Shown here piece by piece: positions 1 through 7,823 of a DNA stretch of 17,855 nucleotides. The number at the start of each line of letters is the position of its first letter. The first letter of the stretch is position 1. The stretch covers positions 1 to 17,855 of the forward strand of contig DDEX01000085.1 in NCBI GenBank assembly GCA_002336845.1, in the 5' to 3' direction. The notes beneath the pieces were generated by a model. The model was not told the origin of the DNA. It searched no databases and worked only from the letters and a program-made list of their open reading frames with translations. This DNA comes from Rhodobacteraceae bacterium UBA1943 (GTDB lineage: Bacteria > Pseudomonadota > Alphaproteobacteria > Rhodobacterales > Rhodobacteraceae). The translations under genes were made by a program, and so were the position numbers.

Positions 1-191
1 AGCCGGTTGATGCAGCGGATCAGGGTGGACTTGCCCGACCCCGACGGCCCGCAGATCACGATCCGCTCGCCACGCTGCACGGTCATATCGATCTCGCGCA
101 GAACGTGGAACTGTCCGTACCACTTGTTCATATTGGTGATCTGGATCGCGACTTCGTCCGAGACCACCATTTTCTTGGATGCTTCAGCCAT
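1..191 (-). CDS. aapP: Amino-acid ABC transporter ATP-binding subunit (partial, N-terminus only)
   Basis: This is the ATPase of a polar amino-acid importer, which hydrolyses ATP at the cytoplasmic face to drive the two permeases encoded just upstream. Only the first 63 codons lie in the window; the gene runs off its left edge. The product starts MAEASKKMVVSDEVAIQI and reaches a Walker A motif, GPSGSGKST, followed by LIRCINRL, which is typical of the PAAT family (GlnQ/HisP/AapP/BztD). The ATG at 191-189 follows the aapM stop by 12 bases, with GGAG as ribosome-binding site 8 bases before it. The naming as AapP/BztD comes mainly from its place as last gene after aapJ, aapQ and aapM. The Walker B, signature and H-loop are outside the window. 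Confidence 0.93.
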   Translation of the reverse strand, partial: MAEASKKMVVSDEVAIQITNMNKWYGQFHVLREIDMTVQRGERIVICGPSGSGKSTLIRCINR

Positions 192-203
192 ATTCAGGGC
201 TCC

Positions 204-1646
204 TTAACGATGGTCGGTTTTCAGCTTGCGTTCGAGGTACATCGAGTACCGCGACATGCTGAAACACACGATGAAGAAGATACCGCCGACGAAGATATAC
301 GGCTCCCAATAGATACCCTTCCAGGCATTGTCGGACCGTACGATCTTGGTAACGCCTTGCAGCGGGTCCATCAGGCCGACAAGGGCCACAAGCGTGGTAT
401 CCTTGAACAGGCCGATGAAGCTGGAGACGATGCCGGGAATTGAGATTTTCAGCGCCTGCGGCATGATGATCAGCCGCTGCGCCTGCCAGTAATCCAGCCC
501 CAGGGCATCCGCTGCCTCGTATTGCCCGCGCGGCAGGGCAGCAAGGCCCCCCCGGATCACCTCGGCGATATAGGCCGAAGCGAAGATGATCACCACGATG
601 ATAACCCGCAGGATCAGGTCAAAGTTGGTGCGCGGCGGCAGGAAATACAGCAGCAGGAAGTTCGCAGCGAACAGAACCGTGATCAGCGGCACGCCCCGGA
701 AGAACTCGATAAAGCCCACCGAAAGCGAATGGATCAGCGGCATGTCCGACCGGCGGCCAAGCGCCAGCAGGACGCCAATCGGCAAGGAGGCGGAAATTGC
801 CGTGATGCCGATGACGAAGGCCAGAAGGAAGCCGCCGATGTTGTCAGATACGACATAGGGCAGCCCCCAAGGCAAGGCCGTAGCCAAAGCGCCGGTCACG
901 GTGCCTTGCAGGCTGGTCCACCAGAGCGACGCAACGACAAGGGCTATGCCCGCCCCGACGACCACACCAACGGATTTCTGCGCCAGAAACCAGACACCGG
1001 CAAAAATCACAAAACCTGCCAGCGCACCAACCGCAGTCCAGACGGGCCCGCCCCAGATCAGGAAGAAGGCGATGAACGGAAACAGCAGGGTCAGCCACAA
1101 CAGCCGTTTCGGGGCCACTGAGGCAACAGCCGCAAGCGCCAGCATGATCGCGACCGAGATCGCAATATGCAGCCAGTCGGTGCCAAGCCCGATCAACGCC
1201 AGCACCAGCAACACCGTCATCGTAACGGTGATGTTCAGGGCCGCGCGCCGCAGGCCGTAGTACAGCACAGGCGAAAGCGAGACCATCAGCAAAGCCGCTG
1301 CCGTGGTTGGCCGCCAGTACTCCGCCTGCGGATAAAGACCGAACAGGAACTGGTTCCAGCGCAGCCGGATCACCGCCCAGCACGGACCGGCCGCATCGGG
1401 GCCAAAGCTGGCCGCGACCTTCTCGCGGCATTCGGCCACCGAGCTGGCATTCCAGACGCCATGGGCCAGCCAAGGCAGGATGAAACTGGCCAGCCACAAC
1501 ACAGCCAGACCCGCGAGTACCGTCAGAACTGAATTCAGGGCTGATGAGAACAGGTTCTCGCGCAGCCATTTCACCACGCCGCTCTCTCGGGCCGGGGGCG
1601 GCAGCGAGGGCAGCATCTCATTTCGTACGAAAAGGGGCGATGCCAT
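204..1646 (-). CDS. aapM: General L-amino-acid ABC transporter permease AapM/BztC
   Basis: This is an inner-membrane permease subunit that pairs with AapQ to form the channel for glutamate, glutamine, aspartate and related amino acids. The 480-residue product carries the binding-protein-dependent transport (EAA) loop at about residues 362-405, seen as EVIRGGLAALPRGQYEAADA followed by ALGL and IMPQALK, where the AapP ATPase docks. The start of the permease domain (IGFVIG-like stretch and FIEFFRGVP) is at about 270-320. Between residues 112 and 243 there are about six extra hydrophobic segments before the permease core, which makes it longer than the roughly 385-435 residues I recall for Rhizobium AapM and Rhodobacter BztC. 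The ATG at 1646 lies one base after the aapQ stop, so translation is probably coupled. Confidence 0.95.
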   Translation of the reverse strand: MASPLFVRNEMLPSLPPPARESGVVKWLRENLFSSALNSVLTVLAGLAVLWLASFILPWLAHGVWNASSVAECREKVAASFGPDAAGPCWAVIRLRWNQFLFGLYPQAEYWRPTTAAALLMVSLSPVLYYGLRRAALNITVTMTVLLVLALIGLGTDWLHIAISVAIMLALAAVASVAPKRLLWLTLLFPFIAFFLIWGGPVWTAVGALAGFVIFAGVWFLAQKSVGVVVGAGIALVVASLWWTSLQGTVTGALATALPWGLPYVVSDNIGGFLLAFVIGITAISASLPIGVLLALGRRSDMPLIHSLSVGFIEFFRGVPLITVLFAANFLLLYFLPPRTNFDLILRVIIVVIIFASAYIAEVIRGGLAALPRGQYEAADALGLDYWQAQRLIIMPQALKISIPGIVSSFIGLFKDTTLVALVGLMDPLQGVTKIVRSDNAWKGIYWEPYIFVGGIFFIVCFSMSRYSMYLERKLKTDHR

Positions 1647-1647
1647 G

Positions 1648-2925
1648 TTAGCGCTCCTTCAGCCGGACGGCGTTGTTGTAAATGTTCATCAGCGCCGAAA
1701 TCAGCAGGCTGAGCGCGAGATAGATCAGCATCATCAGCAACATACACTCCAGCTCTCGGCCAGTCTGGTTCAGGGTGATGCCCCCCAGCGTACCTTTGAG
1801 GTCCATGTACGAGATCGCCATACCAAGCGTCGTGTTCTTGGTGATGTTAAGATACTGGCTGATCAACGGCGGAATGATCACCCGAAGGGCCTGAGGCATG
1901 ATCACAAGGCTCATCGTGCGGCCAGGGCGCAGGCCAAGGGCATGAGCAGCCTCGGACTGACCGCGAGAAATTGCCTGAATGCCCGCGCGAACAGCCTCGG
2001 CGATGTAGGTGGCCGAATACAGTGTCAACGCAACCAAAAGCGCGGTGAAGCTGTGGAACACCAATATTCCGCCCTGAAAGTTGAACCCCTTCAGCTCGGG
2101 GTATTCAAAATGCAGGCCCATCGCAGCCAGCAGGGCCACCACAGGCACCACCAGAATCAAAAGCGATTTCCACCAGGTCGTCGGGCGAGTGCCGGTCGCC
2201 TCTTGCACGGCGGTGGCCTTGCGCAGCAAAATCCGGTTGACCCAGACCGATCCGATCAGCACCAGGATCGTCGCGATCACCGACAGGTTGATCGGCACAC
2301 CCAGAATCTCAAAGCTGCCAATTCCATGTTCCAGCAGCGGGCGCGGAATGTTGGTGCCGCGGTTGGTCACAGCAACCGTATCCCAGAACCACATCGATGC
2401 GGCGGGCTCTTGCCCCGCAGCCGTCATTTCCGGCGTGACCTTGAAGTCCTTGGGGCCGGGGCGCGTTTCGCCCAGGATCACGAAGACCAGAATGATCCAC
2501 AAAAGCAGCGGAATATTGCGAAATACCTCGACATAGACGGTCATCAGGCGCGCGACCAGCCAGTTGTTCGACAGCCGCAACACGCCCACAACAACGCCAA
2601 GGACCGTGGCGAAGAACGAGGCCAACACCGCCACCAGCAAGGTGTTCAACAGCCCGATGACCAACGCACGGCCATGCGTGCTGTCATTGGTATAAGGTAT
2701 CAGGGTCTGCCCGATGTCATAGCCCGCCCTGCTCCACAAGAAGTCGAAATTGATGTCCTTGCCACGAACGGCCAGATTGGCAATGGTATTGTTAACCAGC
2801 CAGATCAGCACCGCGACAAGCAACAACAGAACCACGACCTGAATCGTGTAGCTGCGATAGCGTGTGTCGTAGATAAGTTGAGACAGCCGAAAGCCAGCTT
2901 TCGGCGCAGGGTCCGCGAGCGACAT
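1648..2925 (-). CDS. aapQ: General L-amino-acid ABC transporter permease AapQ/BztB
   Basis: This is the second inner-membrane permease of the polar amino-acid importer, 425 residues. It has an N-terminal membrane segment at about 28-46, the conserved stretch GLLNTLLVAV (91-100) opening the permease domain, and YVEVFRNIPLLLW (131-143). A large periplasmic insertion at about 152-210 and further hydrophobic segments at about 213-229 and 255-271 follow, as is usual for AapQ/BztB. The EAA loop at about 310-352 reads EAVRAGIQAISRGQSEAAHA, then ALGL and IMPQALR. The ATG at 2925 has a G-rich ribosome-binding site (GGGGGAT) just upstream. A stem-loop with a U-rich tail separates it from aapJ, which suggests lower expression of the membrane subunits than of the binding protein. 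Confidence 0.95.
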   Translation of the reverse strand: MSLADPAPKAGFRLSQLIYDTRYRSYTIQVVVLLLLVAVLIWLVNNTIANLAVRGKDINFDFLWSRAGYDIGQTLIPYTNDSTHGRALVIGLLNTLLVAVLASFFATVLGVVVGVLRLSNNWLVARLMTVYVEVFRNIPLLLWIILVFVILGETRPGPKDFKVTPEMTAAGQEPAASMWFWDTVAVTNRGTNIPRPLLEHGIGSFEILGVPINLSVIATILVLIGSVWVNRILLRKATAVQEATGTRPTTWWKSLLILVVPVVALLAAMGLHFEYPELKGFNFQGGILVFHSFTALLVALTLYSATYIAEAVRAGIQAISRGQSEAAHALGLRPGRTMSLVIMPQALRVIIPPLISQYLNITKNTTLGMAISYMDLKGTLGGITLNQTGRELECMLLMMLIYLALSLLISALMNIYNNAVRLKER

Positions 2926-2997
2926 TTATCCCCCTATGCTGGCAGCCAACCGTCTGTTGCGGTATTGTGGCGGGACAGATCCCTACGCCAGCTTTTC

Positions 2998-3034
2998 AAA
3001 AAGAAACCGGGCGCGGAGATTATCCCCGCGCCCG
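2998..3034 (-). terminator. Attenuator-like stem-loop between aapJ and aapQ
   Basis: On the minus strand, 14 bases after the aapJ stop, a perfect 9-bp stem (arms at 3026-3034 and 3008-3016, CGGGCGCGG) closes a 9-base loop that can add three further pairs. It is followed by GTTTCTTTTTG (3007-2997). This has the form of an intrinsic terminator. Because aapQMP lie downstream without another obvious promoter, partial termination and protection of the aapJ mRNA 3' end is the likely role, as is common behind binding-protein genes of ABC importers. Confidence 0.75.
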
Positions 3035-3047
3035 AAAGTCAGTGTGA

Positions 3048-4079
3048 TCAGCGCAGCGGCGGCGCGTATTGCAGACCGCCCTGGGTCCACAGCGCGTTCA
3101 GGCCACGGGCCAGACCAATCGGGGTGTTGGTGCCGACGTTGGCTTCGAAGCTTTCGCCATAGTTGCCGACTTGCTTGATGATGTTATAGGCCCATTTGGC
3201 ATCCACACCCATCAGCTTGCCCATGTCGCCATCGACGCCCAGCAGGCGGCGCACTTCGGGGTCATAGTTGGTATCGTCGGTCGCTGCCTTGACGATCTCA
3301 TCGACATTCGCCTTGGTGATCCCCTTTTCTTCGGCGATGAGCATGGTGAAATAGCTCCAGCGAACAACGTCACCCCAGGCGCTGTCGCCATGGCGCACGG
3401 CCGGCCCAAGCGGCTCTTTCGAGATGATTTCCGGCAGGATCACATAATCCTGCGGGTTGCTGAGGCCGGCGCGGCTGGCGGCAAGGCCCGAAGCGTCGGT
3501 GGTATAGGCGTCGCAGGCGCCTGCCTCGAACTGACGCAGGGCTTCGGCGTCATCCGCCACGTTGACCGGCGTGTAGGAAATCTTGTTGGTCTTGAAGAAG
3601 TCGGCCAGGTTCAGTTCGGTCGTGGTGCCAGACTGGATGCAGACGGTTGCGCCATCCAGTTCCTTGGCGGAGGAAACGCCCAGATCCTTCTTCACCATGA
3701 AGCCCTGACCATCGTAGTAGTTCACCGCGACGAAATCGAGCTTCAGGTCGGTGTCGCGCGAATAGGTCCAGGTCGAGTTGCGGATCAGCACATCAACTTC
3801 GCCCGACTGAAGCGCGGTAAAGCGGGTTTCGCCGGTCAGCGGTACGAATTTCACCTTGGTGGAATCGCCAAGAACCGCGGCAGCGACCGCACGGCAGACA
3901 TCCACGTCAAGGCCGGTCCAGTTGCCGCTGGCATCGGGCGCACCAAAACCCGTCAGGCCGGTGTTCGAGCCGCACAGCAACTGGCCGCGGGCTTTCACAT
4001 CTTCCAGCGTGGTCGCCGAAGCCATGCCCGCAATCAGCGTTGCGGCGGCGACGGTGCCGAGGAATACGGATTTCTTCAT
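3048..4079 (-). CDS. aapJ: Periplasmic polar amino-acid-binding protein AapJ/BztA
   Basis: This is the solute-binding protein of the importer; it captures glutamate, glutamine, aspartate, asparagine or similar amino acids in the periplasm and delivers them to AapQ/AapM. The 343-residue product has a classic signal peptide (MKKSVFLGTVAAATLIAGMA, cleavage expected after ASA at residues 20-22). The family-3 solute-binding domain starts TLEDVKARGQLLCGSNTG. Cysteines at 36, 62, 147 and 189 are present, and the C-terminal stretch VGNYGESFEANVG and GLARGLNALW is typical of AapJ/BztA. The length matches the family. The ATG at 4079 follows AGGAAGAGG, a good ribosome-binding site. It is the first gene of the aapJQMP operon. 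Substrate range is inferred from family, not seen. Confidence 0.96.
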   Translation of the reverse strand: MKKSVFLGTVAAATLIAGMASATTLEDVKARGQLLCGSNTGLTGFGAPDASGNWTGLDVDVCRAVAAAVLGDSTKVKFVPLTGETRFTALQSGEVDVLIRNSTWTYSRDTDLKLDFVAVNYYDGQGFMVKKDLGVSSAKELDGATVCIQSGTTTELNLADFFKTNKISYTPVNVADDAEALRQFEAGACDAYTTDASGLAASRAGLSNPQDYVILPEIISKEPLGPAVRHGDSAWGDVVRWSYFTMLIAEEKGITKANVDEIVKAATDDTNYDPEVRRLLGVDGDMGKLMGVDAKWAYNIIKQVGNYGESFEANVGTNTPIGLARGLNALWTQGGLQYAPPLR

Positions 4080-4097
4080 TCTAACCTCTTCCTGTGG

Positions 4098-4173
4098 GCC
4101 ACCCTTCGAGGGGTGGCGGTTTATCCCTGCTTCCCTGTGCAGGTGACAGTCTGTTAGGCGGGAAAGTACCGCC
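4098..4173 (-). other. Two stem-loops in the aapJ leader
   Basis: In the expected 5' untranslated region of aapJ two short hairpins can form. One has a perfect 7-bp stem GCCACCC/GGGTGGC (4098-4104 with 4111-4117, 6-base loop), directly upstream of the aapJ ribosome-binding site. The other has a 5-bp stem GGCGG/CCGCC (4157-4161 with 4169-4173). Neither has a U-tract. They may stabilise the abundant aapJ message or modulate translation; no known riboswitch is recognised. Confidence 0.4.
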
Positions 4174-4183
4174 AGTGTCGGGC

Positions 4184-4213
4184 ATCATCGGCCATCGGCT
4201 TTGGAAAGGTCAA
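4184..4213 (-). promoter_or_regulatory. Candidate sigma-70-type promoter of aapJQMP
   Basis: On the minus strand TTGACC (4213-4208) is separated by 18 bases from GATGAT (4189-4184), a reasonable housekeeping -35/-10 pair about 105 bases before the aapJ start. It lies in the 232-base gap behind the ATP12 gene, the only gap in this half of the window large enough for a regulated promoter. The -10 is one mismatch from TATGAT. Nothing I can see marks a specific nitrogen-control operator. Confidence 0.5.
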
Positions 4214-4311
4214 GCGAAACCGCGCGATTGTCACCCACACAAGATTTATTCCTTTTCAAAGCGGACCCGTGGTTCGGAAGGAATGTCTGGTCGCCTTCCT
4301 GAGAAAGAATG

Positions 4312-5019
4312 TTAGCGGCAAAGGCCATGAAAGCGTGCGGCCTCTTCCAAAGCGGCGGCTTTTTGGGCGTCAATCCGGGCTGCTTCCTCATCTTCGCCCC
4401 AAAGTTCGCTCTGCCAATGCTCATCGATTCGGCTTTTGCTGAAAGCATCAGCAGCGGTGAGACGGCCGCGCGCAATGGCCAGCCCGAGAATCAGAGAGCC
4501 GGTAATCGCAATGAGGTCGTGCAACGCGGCCAGCTCGAAGGGCGTCGCCGCCGCCAGTTCGGCGCGCAGACGGGCCAGGGCTTCCGGTGGCTGCGCGATA
4601 TGAACGATGCCAGCGGTGACGCGCAGGTCAACCCGCAGTTCGGCGCGCGCCCAATCCAGCAGTGGAGTCCAGGCAGCGGCCTGACGGTCGATCAACGCCT
4701 GCGGCCCCGTCGCGCGATAGCACAGCAGGTCGCTGCCGCCGTATTCGGCCAAAAGGTCAACGACCTCGGCAAACTGGTGGCCCAGCTTGTCGATGGCAGA
4801 GTTGGCGGCGCGGGTGACGGGCATGGTTTCGGGCCGGATCACGTCGCCCTGCGCGGCCCATTCGGCGGCAGCGGCGCGCGCCATGGCCAAGGTTGGCAGA
4901 ACAAAGGCTGCCTTTGCCGGGGTTTTCACGGGCTTGCCATCCAGCCGCACCGTAAAGCCACCCTCGCAAGGTTCGGCCACCGCGTCTTTCCAGAATCGCT
5001 TTGGCTGCCATGCGCTCAC
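4312..5019 (-). CDS. ATP12-family F1-ATPase assembly chaperone
   Basis: The 235-residue product matches the ATP12 family, chaperones that in mitochondria bind the F1 alpha subunit before it is assembled into ATP synthase. Alphaproteobacteria carry the same family. Visible family stretches are RFWKDA near the N-terminus, LDGKPVKTP (27-35), PETMPVTRAANSAID (63-77), SDLLCYRA (96-103), WTPLLDWA (117-124), the helical H.L....TGSLILGLA (167-181) and DEHWQSELWGEDEEA (199-213), close to the family consensus. The start is a GTG at 5019-5017 whose bases overlap the rluC stop (GTGA), so it is translationally coupled to rluC. No ATP synthase genes are in this window. Confidence 0.93.
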   Translation of the reverse strand: MSAWQPKRFWKDAVAEPCEGGFTVRLDGKPVKTPAKAAFVLPTLAMARAAAAEWAAQGDVIRPETMPVTRAANSAIDKLGHQFAEVVDLLAEYGGSDLLCYRATGPQALIDRQAAAWTPLLDWARAELRVDLRVTAGIVHIAQPPEALARLRAELAAATPFELAALHDLIAITGSLILGLAIARGRLTAADAFSKSRIDEHWQSELWGEDEEAARIDAQKAAALEEAARFHGLCR

Positions 5020-6062
5020 TTGAACACCTCGAACGGATCAGCGGGCACGTCGTCTTCCTTCCAGTCCAGCGCCTTCCAGGTGCGGGCCATGTGGTCAGGC
5101 AAAGGCGCTGTAAAGGTCATCACCGCCTTGGTGATCGGGTGTTCAATGGTCAGGCTGCGGGCGTGCAAGTGCAGCTTCTTGGAAATCTCGCCCCCAATCG
5201 TCGCGCCCCAGCCGTCCCCCAGATTTTCCGACCCCGAACCGCCATATTTGCCGTCACCCAGTATCGGGTGCCCCAGCTCGGCCATATGGGCGCGCAACTG
5301 GTGGGTGCGGCCGGTCACAGGCTCCAGCGCCATCCACGACAGGCGCGTTCCCAGGAACCACAGGGTGAAATAGTCGGTATGGGCGCGCTTGGCCTCGGGG
5401 TGTTCGGCGGCCTTGGCGGGATGGATGCAGACCATCTTCTCGCCCTCGCCGCCCCGGCCATGGCCCGGCGCCTTCATCAGGTAATACTTGATCGAGCCCT
5501 TGCGCGGATGCGGCACACCGGCCACCACCGCCCAGTAAATCTTGCGCGCCTCGCGGTGGCGAAGGGCTTCGGAAAGCGCGCGCGCCACGCGATCGGTGCG
5601 CGCCAGCATCAGGACGCCTGAAGTGTCCTTGTCCAGACGATGCACCAGCTTGGGCCGATCCTTGTAGCCGAACTTCAGGGCCTCGGTCAGACCATCGACA
5701 TGGCGGTCGCCCTGGCCAGAGCCGCCTTGCGACGGCAGGCCCGCAGGCTTGTTCAAGACGATGAGATGCTCGTCTTTGAACAGCACCGCATTCTGGATCA
5801 TCTTTACATCCGCAGCACTGATGCCATCCGGGCGCGGTCGCGACGGCGCTTCGGCATCCGGCAGCGGGGGCACGCGAACGGTCATCCCCGGCGCCACGCG
5901 GTCGGATGCCTTCGCCCGGCCGCCATCCACCCGAACCTGCCCGGTGCGGCACATTTTTTCCACCGCCCCCTGGGTCACATGGGGAAAGCGGCGCTTGAAC
6001 CATTTGTCCAGCCGCTGCTCGCCCTCATCCTCGGATACGGTCAGGGTTTTCACGCCGCTCAT
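5016..6062 (-). CDS. rluC: RluC-family 23S rRNA pseudouridine synthase
   Basis: This is an RluA/RluC-type enzyme that isomerises uridine to pseudouridine in 23S rRNA (in E. coli RluC: positions 955, 2504, 2580). The 348-residue protein has an N-terminal S4 RNA-binding domain (about 15-65) and a catalytic domain with the RluA-family motif HRLDKDTSG at 141-149, in which Asp144 is the expected nucleophile. Further conserved stretches are IVLNKPAGLPSQGG (101-114) and PVTGRTHQLRAHMAELGHPILGD (248-270). The ATG at 6062-6060 was chosen because it overlaps the crcB stop as ATGA and gives the expected N-terminus MSGVKTLTVS; the reading frame stays open further upstream only inside crcB. Exact rRNA target sites are inferred. 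Confidence 0.93.
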   Translation of the reverse strand: MSGVKTLTVSEDEGEQRLDKWFKRRFPHVTQGAVEKMCRTGQVRVDGGRAKASDRVAPGMTVRVPPLPDAEAPSRPRPDGISAADVKMIQNAVLFKDEHLIVLNKPAGLPSQGGSGQGDRHVDGLTEALKFGYKDRPKLVHRLDKDTSGVLMLARTDRVARALSEALRHREARKIYWAVVAGVPHPRKGSIKYYLMKAPGHGRGGEGEKMVCIHPAKAAEHPEAKRAHTDYFTLWFLGTRLSWMALEPVTGRTHQLRAHMAELGHPILGDGKYGGSGSENLGDGWGATIGGEISKKLHLHARSLTIEHPITKAVMTFTAPLPDHMARTWKALDWKEDDVPADPFEVFK

Positions 6063-6436
6063 GCGAAGGCTCCTCGCAGCAGGTGCATGGCCAGCACGAT
6101 GGCCGCCAGCGAAAGAAGGACAGAGGCGCCGACATAGGCCAGCGCCAGTTCGGGCTGGCCGCGTTCCCACAGGGTCACGCTGTCCAGCGAAAAGGCGGAA
6201 AATGTGGTGAACCCGCCCAGAAGGCCGGTCATCAGCAGGGGCGCGAACCGCTGCCCGCCGCGTTGGGCCAAAAGCTCGACCAACACGCCCATCACAAACG
6301 ATCCGACCACGTTCACCGCCAGCGTCGCCCAAGGGAACCCGGGCCCGATCACGCGCAGAAATCCCACATTGGTGAGATAGCGCAAAACCGAACCAATGGC
6401 CCCGCCAAGGGCGACAGAAAGGATGTTTGTCAGCAT
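6059..6436 (-). CDS. crcB: Fluoride ion channel/exporter CrcB (Fluc)
   Basis: This is a small inner-membrane fluoride channel that works as an antiparallel dimer and protects the cell from cytoplasmic fluoride. The 125-residue product has four hydrophobic segments (about 3-20, 34-57, 66-88 and 98-120) and the family motifs GGAIGSVLRY (11-20), TLAVNVVGSF (38-47, with the pore Asn42) and GLLGGFTTFSAFS (71-83, with the phenylalanine box). No fluoride riboswitch is apparent in the 41-base gap upstream; the gene sits inside a housekeeping run and couples to rluC by a 4-base overlap. Confidence 0.95.
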   Translation of the reverse strand: MLTNILSVALGGAIGSVLRYLTNVGFLRVIGPGFPWATLAVNVVGSFVMGVLVELLAQRGGQRFAPLLMTGLLGGFTTFSAFSLDSVTLWERGQPELALAYVGASVLLSLAAIVLAMHLLRGAFA

Positions 6437-6477
6437 GGCGCCTCCTTGGGCATGGGGGGCCGGAAAGTCAAGCAGGC

Positions 6478-7791
6478 CTAGCCGCCCTGCCGTTTCTGCC
6501 GCAATTTGGCAAAGTAATCGACGCGCTTTTTCAGCTCGCGCTCGAAACCACGTTCCAAGGGCGAATAGAACACCGGTCGTTTCATGCCCTCTGGGAAGTA
6601 GTCCTGACCCGAAAAGCCGTCTTCGGCATCGTGGTCATAGGCATAGCCCGCACCATAGCCGATGTCTTTCATCAACCGCGTCGGGGCGTTCAGGATGTGC
6701 TTGGGCGGCATTAGGCTGCCGGTTTCGCGGGCCGATGCCCGCGCCGCCTTGTAGGCGACATAGATCGCGTTCGATTTCGGCGCCAGCGCCAGATAGGCCA
6801 CAGCATTGGCCAGCGCCAATTCGCCTTCGGGGCTGCCAAGGCGTTCATAGGTGTTCCAGGCATCGAGGCAAATGCCCTGCGCCTGCGGGTCGGCAAGGCC
6901 GATGTCCTCAACCGCCATGCGCGTGATGCGGCGGGCCAGAAAGCGCGGGTCTTCGCCGCCCTCCAGCATCCGGGCGAACCAGTACAGCGCCGCATCCGGG
7001 TCGCTGCCGCGAACCGATTTGTGCAAGGCGGAGATCAGGTTGTAATGTTCCTCACCCGATTTGTCATAGCGGGCGGCGCGGCGCATCAGGCGTTGGGCCA
7101 GTTGGTCACGGGACAGAGGCTTGTCCACCCGCCATGCCGCGACCTGCTCGATCAGGTTCAACAACGCCCGGCCATCGCCATCGGCCATGTCCACCATTGC
7201 CTCGCGCGCTTCGCCACTCAGCGGCAGGGGACGGCCCAACTCCTTTTCAGCGCGCTGGGTCATCCGCTCCAGATCGGCGGGCGACAGGCGTTCCAGAACG
7301 ATGACCTGCGCCCGCGACAGCAGGGCTGCGTTCAGCTCGAAACTGGGGTTTTCGGTCGTGGCCCCGACCAGAAGGATGGTGCCATCCTCCATATAGGGCA
7401 GAAACCCATCCTGCTGTGCCTTGTTGAAACGGTGGATCTCATCGACGAACAGCAGCGTGCCCTGCCCGTTCTGCCGCCGGATCTTCGCCTGTTCGAACAC
7501 CTTGCGCAGTTCAGGCACGCCGGTGAAGATGGCGCTGATCTGGACAAAGGCCAGATCGGTCTCATCCGCCAGCAGCCGCGCAATCGTGGTCTTGCCCACC
7601 CCCGGCGGCCCCCACAGGATCAGCGATGACAGGCTACCCGCCGCCAGCATCGCGCCCAGCGGCCCCTCTGGCCCCAGCACATGCCCCTGCCCGATCACCT
7701 CGGCCAGCGTTTTCGGGCGCAGACGGTCGGCCAGCGGACGGGGCGCGTCACGATGGGGCTGGGTGGAGGGACTGTCGAACAGATCGGCCAT
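6478..7791 (-). CDS. rarA: Replication-associated recombination protein A (RarA/MgsA AAA+ ATPase)
   Basis: RarA is a clamp-loader-like AAA+ ATPase acting at stalled replication forks. The 437-residue length is normal. It shows Walker A GPPGVGKTT (61-69), Walker B LLFVDEIHRFNKAQQD (113-128), sensor-1 region GATTENPSFELN (143-154) and arginine finger LLSRAQV (157-163). The C-terminal tetramerisation/MgsA domain is recognised by SALHKSVRGSDPDAALYWFA (254-273) and the block MPPKHILNAPTRLMKDIGYG (361-380). The ATG at 7791 is preceded by a 32-base gap to the protease gene. It is probably cotranscribed with the protease upstream and crcB downstream. Confidence 0.97.
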   Translation of the reverse strand: MADLFDSPSTQPHRDAPRPLADRLRPKTLAEVIGQGHVLGPEGPLGAMLAAGSLSSLILWGPPGVGKTTIARLLADETDLAFVQISAIFTGVPELRKVFEQAKIRRQNGQGTLLFVDEIHRFNKAQQDGFLPYMEDGTILLVGATTENPSFELNAALLSRAQVIVLERLSPADLERMTQRAEKELGRPLPLSGEAREAMVDMADGDGRALLNLIEQVAAWRVDKPLSRDQLAQRLMRRAARYDKSGEEHYNLISALHKSVRGSDPDAALYWFARMLEGGEDPRFLARRITRMAVEDIGLADPQAQGICLDAWNTYERLGSPEGELALANAVAYLALAPKSNAIYVAYKAARASARETGSLMPPKHILNAPTRLMKDIGYGAGYAYDHDAEDGFSGQDYFPEGMKRPVFYSPLERGFERELKKRVDYFAKLRQKRQGG

Positions 7792-7823
7792 GCGCCCAAG
7801 GTAAGCGCAGCGCGCCCCGACCG

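Noticed and set aside
1480..3162. Plus-strand open frame of 560 codons opposite aapQ
   Set aside because: It is antisense to well-conserved aapQ and overlaps the aapM start, is rich in Arg, Gln and His as expected of a shadow frame in G+C-rich DNA, and has no recognisable domain.
3069..4157. Plus-strand open frame of 362 codons opposite aapJ
   Set aside because: It mirrors the aapJ coding sequence almost exactly and shows no family features.
4276..4299. Possible terminator behind the ATP12 gene
   Set aside because: The stem is 6 bp with a 12-base loop and no T-run, too weak to call.
6060..6332. N-terminal extension of the rluC frame to 6332
   Set aside because: The extra part lies wholly within crcB in another frame; the overlapping ATG at 6062 gives the family N-terminus.
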